A stretch of DNA of 46,057 bases from Oscillibacter sp. ER4 (GCF_000765235.1 NZ_JPJG01000055.1:1-46057), one strand, 5' to 3'. Positions 14,407 to 22,795 are shown, counted from the first letter of the stretch. A program made the numbers and translations. The notes: generated by a model from the letters alone, not told the origin.

Positions 14407-15284
14407 GAAGACGTCTTTCCCTGACTGCGGCATTAGTCCTCCTGCTTTCGCTTCTCTGCGCCTGCGCGGCCCAGCACGCGCAGGAAATGGACGAAAACGG
14501 CTACGAGCTCTATTTTCTCAGCGATCCCAACTCCGCGGGCGGCGGCGACGCCATCCGCGCGCAGGAAAAGCGCCTGGTGCTCGACGGCGCGATGGAGACC
14601 GAAGACTGTGTCCGCGCGCTGCTGGAGGCGCTGCTCGCAGGGCCCGACGAGCCGTCGCTCTCTTCGCCCATCCCGGAGGGAACGGCGCTCAAGTCGCTCA
14701 AGGTGTCGGGCCGCCGCGCGCAGATCGACTTGAGCGCACAGTATGCGCGCCTGACGGGCATCGACCTGTCGCTCGCTGACTACTGCATCACGCTGACGCT
14801 GACGCAGCTGCCGAATGTGAACGCTGTGAGCATCACGGCGGACGGGCGCGAGCTGCCGTACCGCGAGACGCAAGTGCTGCTCTCGGCGGATACGCTGCTT
14901 TCCTCGCGTGAGAGTGGCCTGCAGCCGATCACCGTGTCGCTTTATTTCCTCGACAGCAAGACGGGCGAGCTGCGCGCCGAGCAGCAGACGCTCGCGCTCT
15001 ACGAGGGCCAGACGCGCGTGAACGCGCTACTCGAGGCGCTCGCGCAGGGGCCGGAGGACGATTCGCTCGTCTCGCTCCTGCCGGAGGACTTCACGGTCAT
15101 CTCCTCTCGCATCGAAAACGGCGTGTGCTATCTGAATCTCCCGGCTAACGTCTCGCTGCCGGAGGATGAGGCGGCGCGCGATTTGATGCTGAGCGCGCTC
15201 GAGCAGTCCATTTTGTCGCTCGGCGGCGTGGACGAGGTGCAGTTTTTGATCGAAGGCTCGGCCGAGCCCGACGGCTACCGGTAA
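14403..15284 (+). CDS. gerM: GerMN-domain lipoprotein (GerM-like)
   Basis: 293-residue exported lipoprotein: basic N terminus, hydrophobic stretch and a lipobox ending LLCAC, with the cysteine near residue 21 as the lipidation site. Two GerMN domains follow (about residues 35-150 and 165-280), each with the pattern of a VxxLLEALLAGP-type helix and a repeated LNLPANVSL or IDLSAQY strand. GerM is needed for normal sporulation and germination in Bacillus. The gene overlaps the histidine kinase stop by four bases, so it is the last gene of the comEA-RR-HK operon and might be an envelope output or accessory sensor of that kinase. Confidence 0.85.
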   Translation: MRRRLSLTAALVLLLSLLCACAAQHAQEMDENGYELYFLSDPNSAGGGDAIRAQEKRLVLDGAMETEDCVRALLEALLAGPDEPSLSSPIPEGTALKSLKVSGRRAQIDLSAQYARLTGIDLSLADYCITLTLTQLPNVNAVSITADGRELPYRETQVLLSADTLLSSRESGLQPITVSLYFLDSKTGELRAEQQTLALYEGQTRVNALLEALAQGPEDDSLVSLLPEDFTVISSRIENGVCYLNLPANVSLPEDEAARDLMLSALEQSILSLGGVDEVQFLIEGSAEPDGYR

Positions 15285-15316
15285 AAAAGGCCATCCGCAG
15301 AAATGCGGAGGGCCTT
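15283..15316. terminator. Terminator between GerMN gene and ROK kinase
   Basis: Stem AAGGCC.TCCGCA/TGCGGA.GGCCTT with one mismatch. Six T follow on the minus strand (ROK gene side); the plus-strand tail is weaker (TTATCAT). Confidence 0.75.
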
Positions 15317-15340
15317 ATCATATCTTGCGCTATTTTACGC

Positions 15341-16279
15341 TCACTCGCGTGCGAGCATCGCCGCGCCGATCACGCCCGCGCGGTAGCCGAGCGTGCAGAG
15401 CTCGATGCGCGTGTGCGAGACGGCATAGCGCGAGCCGAACGAACGCTCGCGCACCCTTTCGCGCAGCGGCAGGAGCAGCGCGTCGCCCTGATTTGCTACG
15501 CCGCCCGAGAGGGCCAGCACTTCGGGGAAGAAAATGTTGACAAGATTTGTGAGCCCGCAGGCCAGATGCTCGATGTAGTCCTCCACGACCTGCGCGCCCG
15601 CCTCGTCGCCGCGCTCCTTGGCGAGAAACGCTGTGCGGCCGTCGACACCGCCCTGCTCCGCGGCAATCGCGTGCAGCAGGCTCTCGGGGTGCGCGGCCAT
15701 GGTGCGCTTCGTGTCGCGGATCAGCGCCGTGGCGGAGGAGTAGGCCTCGAAGCAGCCGCGGCTGCCGCAGGTGCACTCTTCGCCGTTTTCCGCGATGACC
15801 ATGTGGCCGATCTCGCTCGCCGCGCTCGTGTAGCCTGTCAGGAGCTTGCCGCCGAGCACCACGCCGCCGCCGACGCCCGTGCCGAGCGTGACGACGATGG
15901 TGCTCTCCGCGCCGCGGCCGCAGCCGAACAGCGCCTCGCCCAGCGCCGCGGCGTTTGCGTCGTTGCCGAGGTGGATGGGAAGCGCAGCGTGCGCGCGCAG
16001 CGCGCTTCGCAGGTCGAAGTTCACAAAATTCAGGTTCGCCGCAAAGCGCACGATGCCGCTCGCGTCGTCCACCGTGCCGGGGCAGCCGACGCCCACGCCG
16101 CCGACGGTGTCCTCGCCGATAGAGAGCTGCGCGATGACCTGACCGATGCGCCCCGCGACCGCCTCGGGGCCGAGATCGACGCGCGTCGGGATAGAATGCT
16201 CCTTTAAGATCTCGCCCTCTGCGCTCACGAGTGCGCCCTTGATGTTCGTGCCGCCGAGGTCGATGCCGATATAGTTCAT
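15341..16279 (-). CDS. glcK: ROK-family glucokinase (312 aa)
   Basis: Likely phosphorylates glucose with ATP in the cytoplasm. The N-terminal phosphate-binding motif is IGIDLGGTNIKGAL, the second ATP motif is LGTGVGGGVV, and the ROK zinc site is EIGHM followed by CTCGSRGCFEAY. Absence of an N-terminal winged helix argues for a sugar kinase rather than a repressor. The start at 16279 follows GGGAGGGCG. It stands alone, convergent with the GerMN gene. ROK kinases vary in sugar (glucose, fructose, N-acetyl sugars), so the substrate is inferred from overall resemblance to Gram-positive glucokinases. Confidence 0.87.
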   Translation of the reverse strand: MNYIGIDLGGTNIKGALVSAEGEILKEHSIPTRVDLGPEAVAGRIGQVIAQLSIGEDTVGGVGVGCPGTVDDASGIVRFAANLNFVNFDLRSALRAHAALPIHLGNDANAAALGEALFGCGRGAESTIVVTLGTGVGGGVVLGGKLLTGYTSAASEIGHMVIAENGEECTCGSRGCFEAYSSATALIRDTKRTMAAHPESLLHAIAAEQGGVDGRTAFLAKERGDEAGAQVVEDYIEHLACGLTNLVNIFFPEVLALSGGVANQGDALLLPLRERVRERSFGSRYAVSHTRIELCTLGYRAGVIGAAMLARE

Positions 16280-16385
16280 AAAAACGCCCTCCCGGGTGAA
16301 ATGTGTCCTCATTGTATGCCGTGTTGGCGGAAAATGCAAGAGCTCGCACGGGGAAGAAAAAAGTTTCTTAAAAAAATCATAAGGG

Positions 16386-16415
16386 TGAAACTTTTTGAGA
16401 AATTTCTCGTCTAAG
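16386..16415 (+). promoter_or_regulatory. ECF-sigma-type promoter 1
   Basis: TGAAAC (16386-16391), exactly 16 bases, CGTC (16408-16411), then TAAGA. This is the consensus form of promoters used by ECF sigma factors of the SigV/SigW class. It shares a long match, TGAAAC.TTTTT..ATAAATT-like spacer and CGTCTAA, with the promoter at 17786. It drives the decayed lipoprotein gene and probably the intact paralogue after it. Confidence 0.75.
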
Positions 16416-16483
16416 AGAATGTACGGAACGAAAAAAGCTCCGCATAATCAAGATGGAAAGAAGACGATGAAAGGAGAAATAAA

Positions 16484-16694
16484 ATGAACCGCTGGGGACT
16501 AATCTGTTGAGGAGGCGGAGGACGGCTGGAGCGGCAGCGAGATCCGCGTGGCGCACGGCACGCATGTCACTTTCTGGGGCTGCACGCTCTACGCCGACAA
16601 GGAGTTGACACGGCCCATCGACGACACGCAGGGCGTCGACACGAGCGGCGAGAGCGCAACGGTCTATATCGTGCCGCTGGAAGAAAACCGTTAA
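16484..16694 (+). pseudogene. Decayed paralogue of the following lipoprotein gene (internal deletion)
   Basis: A good ribosome site (AAAGGAGA) and ATG at 16484 open a frame of only eight codons ending at TGA 16508-16510. In another frame, from about 16506, comes a stretch encoding a C-terminal module: RVAHGTHVTFWGCTLYADKE, then LTRPIDDTQGVDTSGESATV and a stop at 16694. This matches the C terminus of the intact gene at 16748-17725 (KRGTYVTF...LLYADAALTQPIDDT). The middle of the gene has been deleted out of frame. Its promoter (16386) and ribosome site survive. Confidence 0.8.
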
Positions 16695-16747
16695 AAAGAA
16701 TTTGAAACGCGGGCGTAAGTCTGCACCCAAATAAGGAGGAAACCAAG

Positions 16748-17725
16748 GTGAAAAACTGGAAGAAAGCAGGCATTGGCGCGCTTTGCGTGATGAGTCTGCT
16801 CGCGGGCTGCGGCATGCAGGGCGGAGATACGAACAACAACGACAGCAATACTGACGAGTCCAAGGAGATCACACTTGAGCAGGTGCGCGTGGACAACATT
16901 CCCGAAAAGCTGCTCGAAGATCACGAGGCCGTGACCGTGAGCATTCAAGGCACCGATCAGGATGGCAGAGAGACCTACACCGCCAAGGTGCAGTACACGC
17001 GCGATGATAAGGGGAACCTGCTGCTGGCCTCGCACTACAGCTACACCGCCGACAGCCCCGTGGGCGAGGATGAATTCTTCGCTCAGGCCTGCCTGTCGAT
17101 CGAGGGAAACGGCGTGTATCTCAGCAAAATGGAAAGCGACGGCCGCCTGAATATGAACTGCTATCCGAGCGGCGAGTATGAGAGCTACATTCAGGAGATG
17201 CTGCCCTCCTGCGGCGAACTGCAGGACGACGGCTCGGTCGAGACCATCGACGATCAGAGCGAGCAGGACGGCGCAGTGGTGATCTCGACGACCACGACCT
17301 ACAGCGACATGCCGGACTACTACTTTACGACCCTCTACTATGTCGACCCCGCGACGGGCGAGCTTCTTGCCAAGTCCGTGACAGATTACAGCAAGGATGA
17401 GAGCGGTGAGGCATCCGTCCTCGGCACGACGCTCTATGATTGGAGCTATGGCGAGTCCTATCTGCCGGACAAGGAGCTGGCGGCCGAGGCCTTCAACAGC
17501 GATGAGGTCTGCGCGCTGACGCTCGTCTATAACCCCAGCGCGGCGGATGAGGAGACGCAGGAGATCTCCATCAAGCGCGGCACTTATGTCACGTTTGTGA
17601 GCAGCACCGGCAATCTTCTCTATGCGGACGCGGCGCTGACGCAGCCCATCGACGACACCGTGTCCATCGACACAAATGGCGAAGAGATGACGGTCTACGT
17701 CGTACCCGACGTGCCGCTGAACTAA
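16748..17725 (+). CDS. Secreted lipoprotein of unknown function (325 aa)
   Basis: Starts with GTG after a perfect AAGGAGG. The leader MKNWKKAGIGALCVMSLLAGC has a clean lipobox (LLAGC, Cys 21), followed by a Asn/Asp-rich linker. The body is acidic, with many Tyr and Thr residues and predicted beta content; no catalytic motif is recognised. The last 55 residues (KRGTYVTFVSSTGNLLYAD, PIDDTVSIDTN) form a module also present in the decayed gene just upstream, so the locus was a tandem duplication. It lies in the transcript starting at the ECF-type promoter 16386, which suggests an envelope-stress role. The window also contains lgt (42619), the enzyme that would lipidate it. Confidence 0.8.
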   Translation: MKNWKKAGIGALCVMSLLAGCGMQGGDTNNNDSNTDESKEITLEQVRVDNIPEKLLEDHEAVTVSIQGTDQDGRETYTAKVQYTRDDKGNLLLASHYSYTADSPVGEDEFFAQACLSIEGNGVYLSKMESDGRLNMNCYPSGEYESYIQEMLPSCGELQDDGSVETIDDQSEQDGAVVISTTTTYSDMPDYYFTTLYYVDPATGELLAKSVTDYSKDESGEASVLGTTLYDWSYGESYLPDKELAAEAFNSDEVCALTLVYNPSAADEETQEISIKRGTYVTFVSSTGNLLYADAALTQPIDDTVSIDTNGEEMTVYVVPDVPLN

Positions 17726-17740
17726 AACGGCATGAACTTA

Positions 17741-17776
17741 AAAAAAGGCGGACTTCAAAAAAGTCCGCCTTTTTTT
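17741..17776 (+). terminator. Terminator after the lipoprotein gene
   Basis: Fifteen-base-pair stem AAAAAAGGCGGACTT/AAGTCCGCCTTTTTT with a T run. It separates the lipoprotein from the ABC operon promoter ten bases on. Confidence 0.92.
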
Positions 17777-17785
17777 CAAAAAGGA

Positions 17786-17815
17786 TGAAACATTTTTCGA
17801 TAAATTCCGTCTAAA
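17786..17815 (+). promoter_or_regulatory. ECF-sigma-type promoter 2 (ABC operon)
   Basis: TGAAAC (17786-17791), 16 bases, CGTC (17808-17811), then TAAATA. Same elements and same spacing as 16386. The leader to the first gene is about 130 bases and holds a second, sigma-A-like TATAAT. Confidence 0.75.
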
Positions 17816-17864
17816 TAATACAGGAAAGAGGCTCGGCGCGAGAATTAAGGAACTCTTAAATAAT

Positions 17865-17919
17865 TTGTAACCAAATCGCGCCTGATTGTAACGACTTCCT
17901 CATAAGATGAGATTATAAT
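17865..17919 (+). promoter_or_regulatory. TTGTAAC boxes upstream of a second ABC-operon promoter
   Basis: Two TTGTAAC heptamers (17865-17871 and 17886-17892) are 21 bases apart, two helical turns. A TATAAT follows at 17914-17919 with no recognisable -35 hexamer. This arrangement suggests an activator-dependent promoter. The same heptamer in reverse recurs at 34617-34653. Confidence 0.45.
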
Positions 17920-17951
17920 GGATCCAAGATTAAAATTGAGGAGAATCTGCG

Positions 17952-18689
17952 ATGGCAAATGACCAGAAGCCCATCATTTCGGTGCGAAAGCTCCGAAAGG
18001 TGTACATGATGGGGCAGGAGCACGTGGTCGCACTGCACAATATTGACCTCGACATCCCGCGGGGCGAGGTGTGCTGTATTTTCGGCACGTCCGGCAGCGG
18101 CAAATCGACGCTGCTCAACCAGTTAGCGGGACTCGAAAAGCCCACGCGCGGCGTGGTGCGCATCGGCGGCGTGCCGATCTCACAGCTCAACGAAAACCAG
18201 CTCGCCGCCTTCCGGCAGAAGCACATCGGATTTGTCTTCCAGTCCTACAACCTGCTGCCGGAGCTGACGGCGGCGGAAAACGTGGCCATGCCGCTGATGT
18301 TCAAGGGCATCGACCCGGATGTGCGGCTGCTGGAGGCAAAGAAAATGCTCTGCCGCGTGGGACTGAAGGACCGCATGGACCACTTTCCGAACCAGATGTC
18401 CGGCGGACAGCAGCAGCGCGTGGGCATTGCACGCGCGTTCGTCACGCACCCCGAGGTCGTGTTCGCCGACGAGCCGACCGGCAACCTCGACTCGAAGACA
18501 ACGAAAGAGGTCATGCACATGATCCGTGGCTTTGCCAAGCGCTTCCACCAGACGATCGTGCTCGTCTCTCACGATCCGGAGATGACCGAGTATGCCGACC
18601 GCATCGTCACGCTCATCGACGGCAGGATCGTCAGCAACGTAGAAAATCAGGTCAAGGCGGAGATCGACGCCGCACCTTACATCGAATAA
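17952..18689 (+). CDS. ABC transporter ATP-binding protein (MacB/LolD/FtsE class, 245 aa)
   Basis: Cytoplasmic ATPase of a type VII ABC system. Walker A is [16 protein letters not shown], the Q-loop is [14 protein letters not shown], the signature is [15 protein letters not shown], Walker B is [13 protein letters not shown] and the switch histidine is in LVSHDPE. This class does not usually move substrate through the membrane but transmits force to an exterior partner, for example in export of lipoproteins or peptides or in peptide resistance. It is followed by the anchored CARDB protein and the FtsX/MacB permease, all in one operon starting at an ECF-type promoter. Confidence 0.93.
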   Translation: MANDQKPIISVRKLRKVYMMGQEHVVALHNIDLDIPRGEVCCIFGTSGSGKSTLLNQLAGLEKPTRGVVRIGGVPISQLNENQLAAFRQKHIGFVFQSYNLLPELTAAENVAMPLMFKGIDPDVRLLEAKKMLCRVGLKDRMDHFPNQMSGGQQQRVGIARAFVTHPEVVFADEPTGNLDSKTTKEVMHMIRGFAKRFHQTIVLVSHDPEMTEYADRIVTLIDGRIVSNVENQVKAEIDAAPYIE

Positions 18690-18704
18690 CGGAGGAAATC
18701 AAAC

Positions 18705-20540
18705 ATGAAACGCATTTCAAGATCCCTGCTCTCGCTCTGCCTTGCCTTTGTGCTGTGCGCGGCGCTGCTGCCGAATGTGAATGTGGTGAATGCTGCCGGT
18801 GAGGGAGACGGCAGCAGTGGCGGAGCCTTTATGGTCACAGGTTACGATGTCAGTTCGTCGAGCATCACAACGGGCGACAGTGTGGATATCACGCTTTACC
18901 TTTACTGCACAGCAAACGGCACCGACGGCAATTCAATTCGAGTGATTCGCAATATCGACAGCTTCCAGGGCGACAGCACCTATTATGCGTCAGCCTCGTC
19001 GAGTGGCGATGGTACGACCTATACTGTTAAGCTCAGAAACCTTACTTATACGGGTGCGAGCGAAAAGCAGCTTTCGTTTACGATTTACTATAATGATGCA
19101 TCCGGTAACGGTCACTATCAGAACGAGAACCTACAGATTCGCGAGTGCGTGCCCTACACCGAGCCGACGCCCGATCCCGAGCCGACGCCGGAAACGATTC
19201 CCGAGCCGCGCGCCGTTTTCAACTCTGACGGTATGTCCACGGCCATCGCCGCGGGCCAGACGAAGACCATCACCGTCTACATCCAGAACGCCGGCACGAC
19301 CGCCATGCGTGACCCCATCCTGACGCTCAAATCCTCCGGCTCGCTTCTTATCATGGGCAGTCAGGACTACATGCTCGACGATATCCGCGCGGGCCGCGAC
19401 ACGGCTGTCACCGTGACGGTCAAGGCGCTCGACAAGATCGAATCCCAGATGCAGACGATTGACGCCACGCTGTCGTTCTACTACGACAATGGCACGCAGC
19501 TCACCGGCGGCAGCGCCAGCGGCAGCGTGAACGTTCTCTCCACCGTCACCAAGGATACGAAGGACGAAGACCCTATCGCGAGCCCCACGCCCATTGTCAT
19601 CCTCTCGAAGTACAACTATGGCGGTTCGTCCGTCGCGGCAGGCTCGAGTACGAACGTGAGCTTCTCGTTCACGAACACCAGCAAGACCATCAAGATCGAA
19701 AACGTCATGGTCACCGTCACCGGCGGACAGGACCTGATGCTCAACGGCTCGACGAACACGTTCTACTTTGAATCCGTCGCCGCGAGCGGCAGCAAGACCG
19801 TCACCGTGCCGATGAAGGCCGCGCAGCTCATCAGCGCCAGCGCGCAGGACGTCAAGATCGACGTGACCTATGAATACGTCGACCAGAACGCAAGAAAGTC
19901 GGGCAACGCCACGCTGTCGCTGAGCGTTCCTCTTTACCAGCCCGACCGCTTTGAAATGAGCGAGCCTACAAGCTCCTACACCGGCTATGTCGGCGAGGAA
20001 ACGAGCCTGACCATCGACTATGTCAACAAGGGCAAGAGCGCCATCAACAACGTTGAGGCGACCATCTCCGGCGATATCGACACGCCGACGGCCTATCAGC
20101 GCGTCGGCACGATCGACGGCGGCAAGAACGGCACCATCGCTTTTGCCGTGACCCCGCAGCTGGAGGGCGAGAATCAGGTCAAGATCGTCATTACCTACGA
20201 GGATTCCAACGGCAACACGAAAGAGCGCGTATTTGAAGCCACGGTCGAAGCCATGGCCTACGAGCCCATCGACCCCGTCGACCCTGACGAGCCTATCGAT
20301 CCCGAGCCGACGAGCACCTTCCCGTGGAAGTACGTCATCATCGCGCTCGTCGTCATCGCCGTCATCGCGCTGATCGTGCTCCGCATCCGCAAGAAGAAAG
20401 CCAAGCAGAAGGCCGAGCAGGCGCTGTGGGACAAGTGGGACGAAGAGGAGCTCGCCGAGGAGAAGCAGGAGGCAGCGGAAGCCGCGGCGGCTGAAAGCAA
20501 AGAAACTGCGGCCACGGGTGCTGAGGAGCAGAAAAAATGA
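18705..20540 (+). CDS. Secreted, membrane-anchored CARDB/COG1361-type protein (611 aa)
   Basis: Signal peptide at residues 1-31, then a beta-rich extracellular region, a Pro/Glu linker (PTPDPEPTPETIPEP near residues 150-165), and at least three tandem CARDB-like immunoglobulin-fold repeats (about 175-285, 300-410, 420-515). A second Asp/Pro linker leads to one membrane helix (YVIIALVVIAVIALIVL near residue 545). A charged Ala/Glu-rich cytoplasmic tail contains coiled-coil-like heptads. It sits between the ATPase and the permease and overlaps the permease start as ATGA, so it is presumably a subunit. It may play the role that a membrane fusion protein plays in MacA-MacB systems, with the tail reaching the ATPase; that is inference. 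Confidence 0.82.
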   Translation: MKRISRSLLSLCLAFVLCAALLPNVNVVNAAGEGDGSSGGAFMVTGYDVSSSSITTGDSVDITLYLYCTANGTDGNSIRVIRNIDSFQGDSTYYASASSSGDGTTYTVKLRNLTYTGASEKQLSFTIYYNDASGNGHYQNENLQIRECVPYTEPTPDPEPTPETIPEPRAVFNSDGMSTAIAAGQTKTITVYIQNAGTTAMRDPILTLKSSGSLLIMGSQDYMLDDIRAGRDTAVTVTVKALDKIESQMQTIDATLSFYYDNGTQLTGGSASGSVNVLSTVTKDTKDEDPIASPTPIVILSKYNYGGSSVAAGSSTNVSFSFTNTSKTIKIENVMVTVTGGQDLMLNGSTNTFYFESVAASGSKTVTVPMKAAQLISASAQDVKIDVTYEYVDQNARKSGNATLSLSVPLYQPDRFEMSEPTSSYTGYVGEETSLTIDYVNKGKSAINNVEATISGDIDTPTAYQRVGTIDGGKNGTIAFAVTPQLEGENQVKIVITYEDSNGNTKERVFEATVEAMAYEPIDPVDPDEPIDPEPTSTFPWKYVIIALVVIAVIALIVLRIRKKKAKQKAEQALWDKWDEEELAEEKQEAAEAAAAESKETAATGAEEQKK

Positions 20541-21925
20541 GATTCGCAGACATCCTGAAAATGTGCTTCGACAGCCTGTCACGGCGCAAAGGACGCACGA
20601 TCCTGACGGTGCTGGGCGTGTTCATTGGCTGCACGTCCATCATCGTGATGGTCTCCATCGGCGCGGGCATGCAGGAGTCCTACGACCAGATGCTCAAAAA
20701 TATGGGCGACCTCTCCATCATCGAGGTCTACCGCGGCTACAACCAGAGCACCGGCACGCAGACGGAGAGCAAGCTTGACGACAAGGCGGTCGAGAGCTTC
20801 CACGAGATCGCGGGCGTCAAGGCCGTCATGCCCAAGGCAAGTCTCGACGGATATAATGTAGGCTTCAAGGCTGGCGTCAACGGCCGCTACACGGCCGACT
20901 GGGTCAATTTTGCCGGCATTGACTCGAGCGCCCTTGAGGACATGGGCTTTGAGCTGATGGACGGGCGGTATCCCGAAAACAGCGACGAGGTGATCGTGGG
21001 CCAGTATTTTGCCTATAACTTCACCGATACGCTGATGCCGGACGGGCGAAACTATGTGGACCGTTACGTCTGGGATGAGAACGGAAATATTGATACCGAA
21101 AATGTTCCCGACCCGTTTTTCGACCCGCTCAAGACGAGCATCACCATGGTACTCACACCGTATGACGACGGTACGGGCACCGAGCCCACGCCTTACGAGG
21201 TCGAGCTAAAGGTCGTCGGTGTGCTGAAGGAGGACCAGGGAAAGGGCTATGAGACGAGCGACGGCGTGATGATGGACATCAATGCGCTCAAAGCTCTTAT
21301 TCAGGACCTGACCGGCAAGACCGACACGAAGTTCGAGTATTCAAGCATCAACGTCAAGGCTGAGAGCCTCGACGCCGTGTCGGATGTGGAGCAGTCCATC
21401 AAGGACTTGGGCTACAGTACGTATTCTATGCAGAGCATGCGCGACGAGCTCAACAAGCAGACCCGCCAGATCGAGTTGATGCTCGGTGGCCTCGGTGCGA
21501 TCTCGCTTCTGGTCGCGGCCATCGGCATCACGAACACGATGATCATGTCCATCTCCGAGCGCACGAAGGAGATCGGCATTATGAAGGCGCTCGGCTGCTA
21601 TGTGCGCGATATCCGCGCGATGTTCCTCATGGAGGCGGGCAGCATCGGCCTTCTCGGCGGCATTTTGGGGCTTATTTTCAGCTTCATCATATCCGTCATC
21701 ATCAATCTGTTCTCGTTCGGCGCGTTCGGCGGCGGGGGCGTCACGTGGGAGCTTATCAAGCAGGCGCTCATCGGCGGCGAAGGCGTGGTGCGCACGTCCG
21801 TCATCAAGCCGGAGCTTGTGATTTTCGCGCTGGTGTTCTCGGTGCTGATCGGACTGGTGTCCGGCTATCAGCCCGCGAACAAGGCGGTCAAGATCTCGGC
21901 GCTCGAAGCCATCCGAAACGAATAA
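20537..21925 (+). CDS. ABC transporter permease, MacB/FtsX type (462 aa)
   Basis: Four membrane segments: one near the N terminus after SRRKGRTILTVLGVFIGCTS and three in the C-terminal third (from LGAISLLVAAIGITNTMI through EAGSIGLLGGILGLIFSFII and LVIFALVFSVLIGLVSGY). A large extracellular periplasmic-core-like domain (about residues 45-310) lies between. The sequences ISERTKEIGIMKALGCYVRD and PANKAVKISALEAIRNE are hallmarks of MacB-PCD/FtsX permeases. It is translated by overlap with the CARDB gene and is the last gene of the operon. The substrate or signal is unknown; antimicrobial-peptide defence is a reasonable guess given ECF-type control. Confidence 0.93.
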   Translation: MRFADILKMCFDSLSRRKGRTILTVLGVFIGCTSIIVMVSIGAGMQESYDQMLKNMGDLSIIEVYRGYNQSTGTQTESKLDDKAVESFHEIAGVKAVMPKASLDGYNVGFKAGVNGRYTADWVNFAGIDSSALEDMGFELMDGRYPENSDEVIVGQYFAYNFTDTLMPDGRNYVDRYVWDENGNIDTENVPDPFFDPLKTSITMVLTPYDDGTGTEPTPYEVELKVVGVLKEDQGKGYETSDGVMMDINALKALIQDLTGKTDTKFEYSSINVKAESLDAVSDVEQSIKDLGYSTYSMQSMRDELNKQTRQIELMLGGLGAISLLVAAIGITNTMIMSISERTKEIGIMKALGCYVRDIRAMFLMEAGSIGLLGGILGLIFSFIISVIINLFSFGAFGGGGVTWELIKQALIGGEGVVRTSVIKPELVIFALVFSVLIGLVSGYQPANKAVKISALEAIRNE

Positions 21926-21944
21926 GAAAAACGCAGTATTTTGC

Positions 21945-21982
21945 AAGAAGGCGGCGTCCTGGACCGGACGCCGCCTTCTTTT
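21945..21982 (+). terminator. Terminator of the ABC operon
   Basis: Fifteen-base-pair stem AAGAAGGCGGCGTCC/GGACGCCGCCTTCTT followed by TT. Confidence 0.85.
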
Positions 21983-22024
21983 GTAAAAAGTGCGATATTG
22001 CAATGTTTCAAGCGCTTGCTTTGC

Positions 22025-22053
22025 TTGACCGCGCTGATGCGATGTGATATCAT
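22025..22053 (+). promoter_or_regulatory. Candidate promoter of the xpaC-telA operon
   Basis: TTGACC (22025-22030), 17 bases, TATCAT (22048-22053), about 40 bases before the TTG start of xpaC. Confidence 0.6.
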
Positions 22054-22093
22054 ATATCAGTCAAAATATTTATGAAAACAGGAGGCGATCGCC

Positions 22094-22795
22094 TTGGCAA
22101 CCGTCAAACGCAGATCCACCGTTCCCTATTATGCCGCGGCGGGAACATGGGTCATTTATGCGCTGCTGTTCCCGCTCTACCGCGTACCGCATTTCCTCTT
22201 TGTGGCGGTCGTGTCGGGGGTGGTGTTCTTCATTATGAACGCCGTGTGCGGCACGGTCGAGGTCACTGTGCCTGACCCGCCGAAAAAGGAGGAGACCACC
22301 GGGAATCCGGAGCTTGACGAGATGATCCGGGACGGCAATCTTGCCATCTCCGAGATGAAGCGTCTGAAAGATTCCATCAAGGACGCGAAGATCTCTGCCG
22401 ACATCGACCGGCTCGAGGATTTGAGCGCGAAGATCTTCGCGCAGGTCAAGGCAGACCCCAAAAAGCTGCCGCAGATCCGCAAATTTATGGACTACTATCT
22501 GCCCACCACGCTCAAGCTCCTGAATGCCTATGACCGCATGGGCGCGCAGGGTGTGAACGGTGAGAATATCGATAACACCATGCAGCGTGTGGAGAGCATG
22601 ATGAGTACCATCGTCGCCGCCTTTGAAAAGCAGCTCGATATGCTCTTCGGCAGCGAGGCGATGGATATTTCCACCGACATCACGGTGCTTGAAAACATGA
22701 TGAAGCGCGAGGGGCTCAGTGAGGACGACGGTGAGCTGCATGCCGAGTCCGGCACGGCGACGGCCTCGCAGGACGACATCAAGCTCGAGCTATAA
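22094..22795 (+). CDS. xpaC: XpaC-family membrane protein (233 aa)
   Basis: The family is named for hydrolysis of a chromogenic indolyl phosphate in Bacillus; the true role is unclear. Here two N-terminal membrane segments (residues 14-52) precede a cytoplasmic helical domain with NPELDEMIRDG, LPQIRKFMDYYLPTTLKLLN and a C-terminal acidic tail. Start is a TTG with AGGAGG eight bases upstream. As in Bacillus subtilis, where xpaC neighbours the telA homologue yaaN, telA follows after one small gene, so the pairing is conserved and the products probably act together in an envelope stress or toxic anion response. Confidence 0.85.
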   Translation: MATVKRRSTVPYYAAAGTWVIYALLFPLYRVPHFLFVAVVSGVVFFIMNAVCGTVEVTVPDPPKKEETTGNPELDEMIRDGNLAISEMKRLKDSIKDAKISADIDRLEDLSAKIFAQVKADPKKLPQIRKFMDYYLPTTLKLLNAYDRMGAQGVNGENIDNTMQRVESMMSTIVAAFEKQLDMLFGSEAMDISTDITVLENMMKREGLSEDDGELHAESGTATASQDDIKLEL

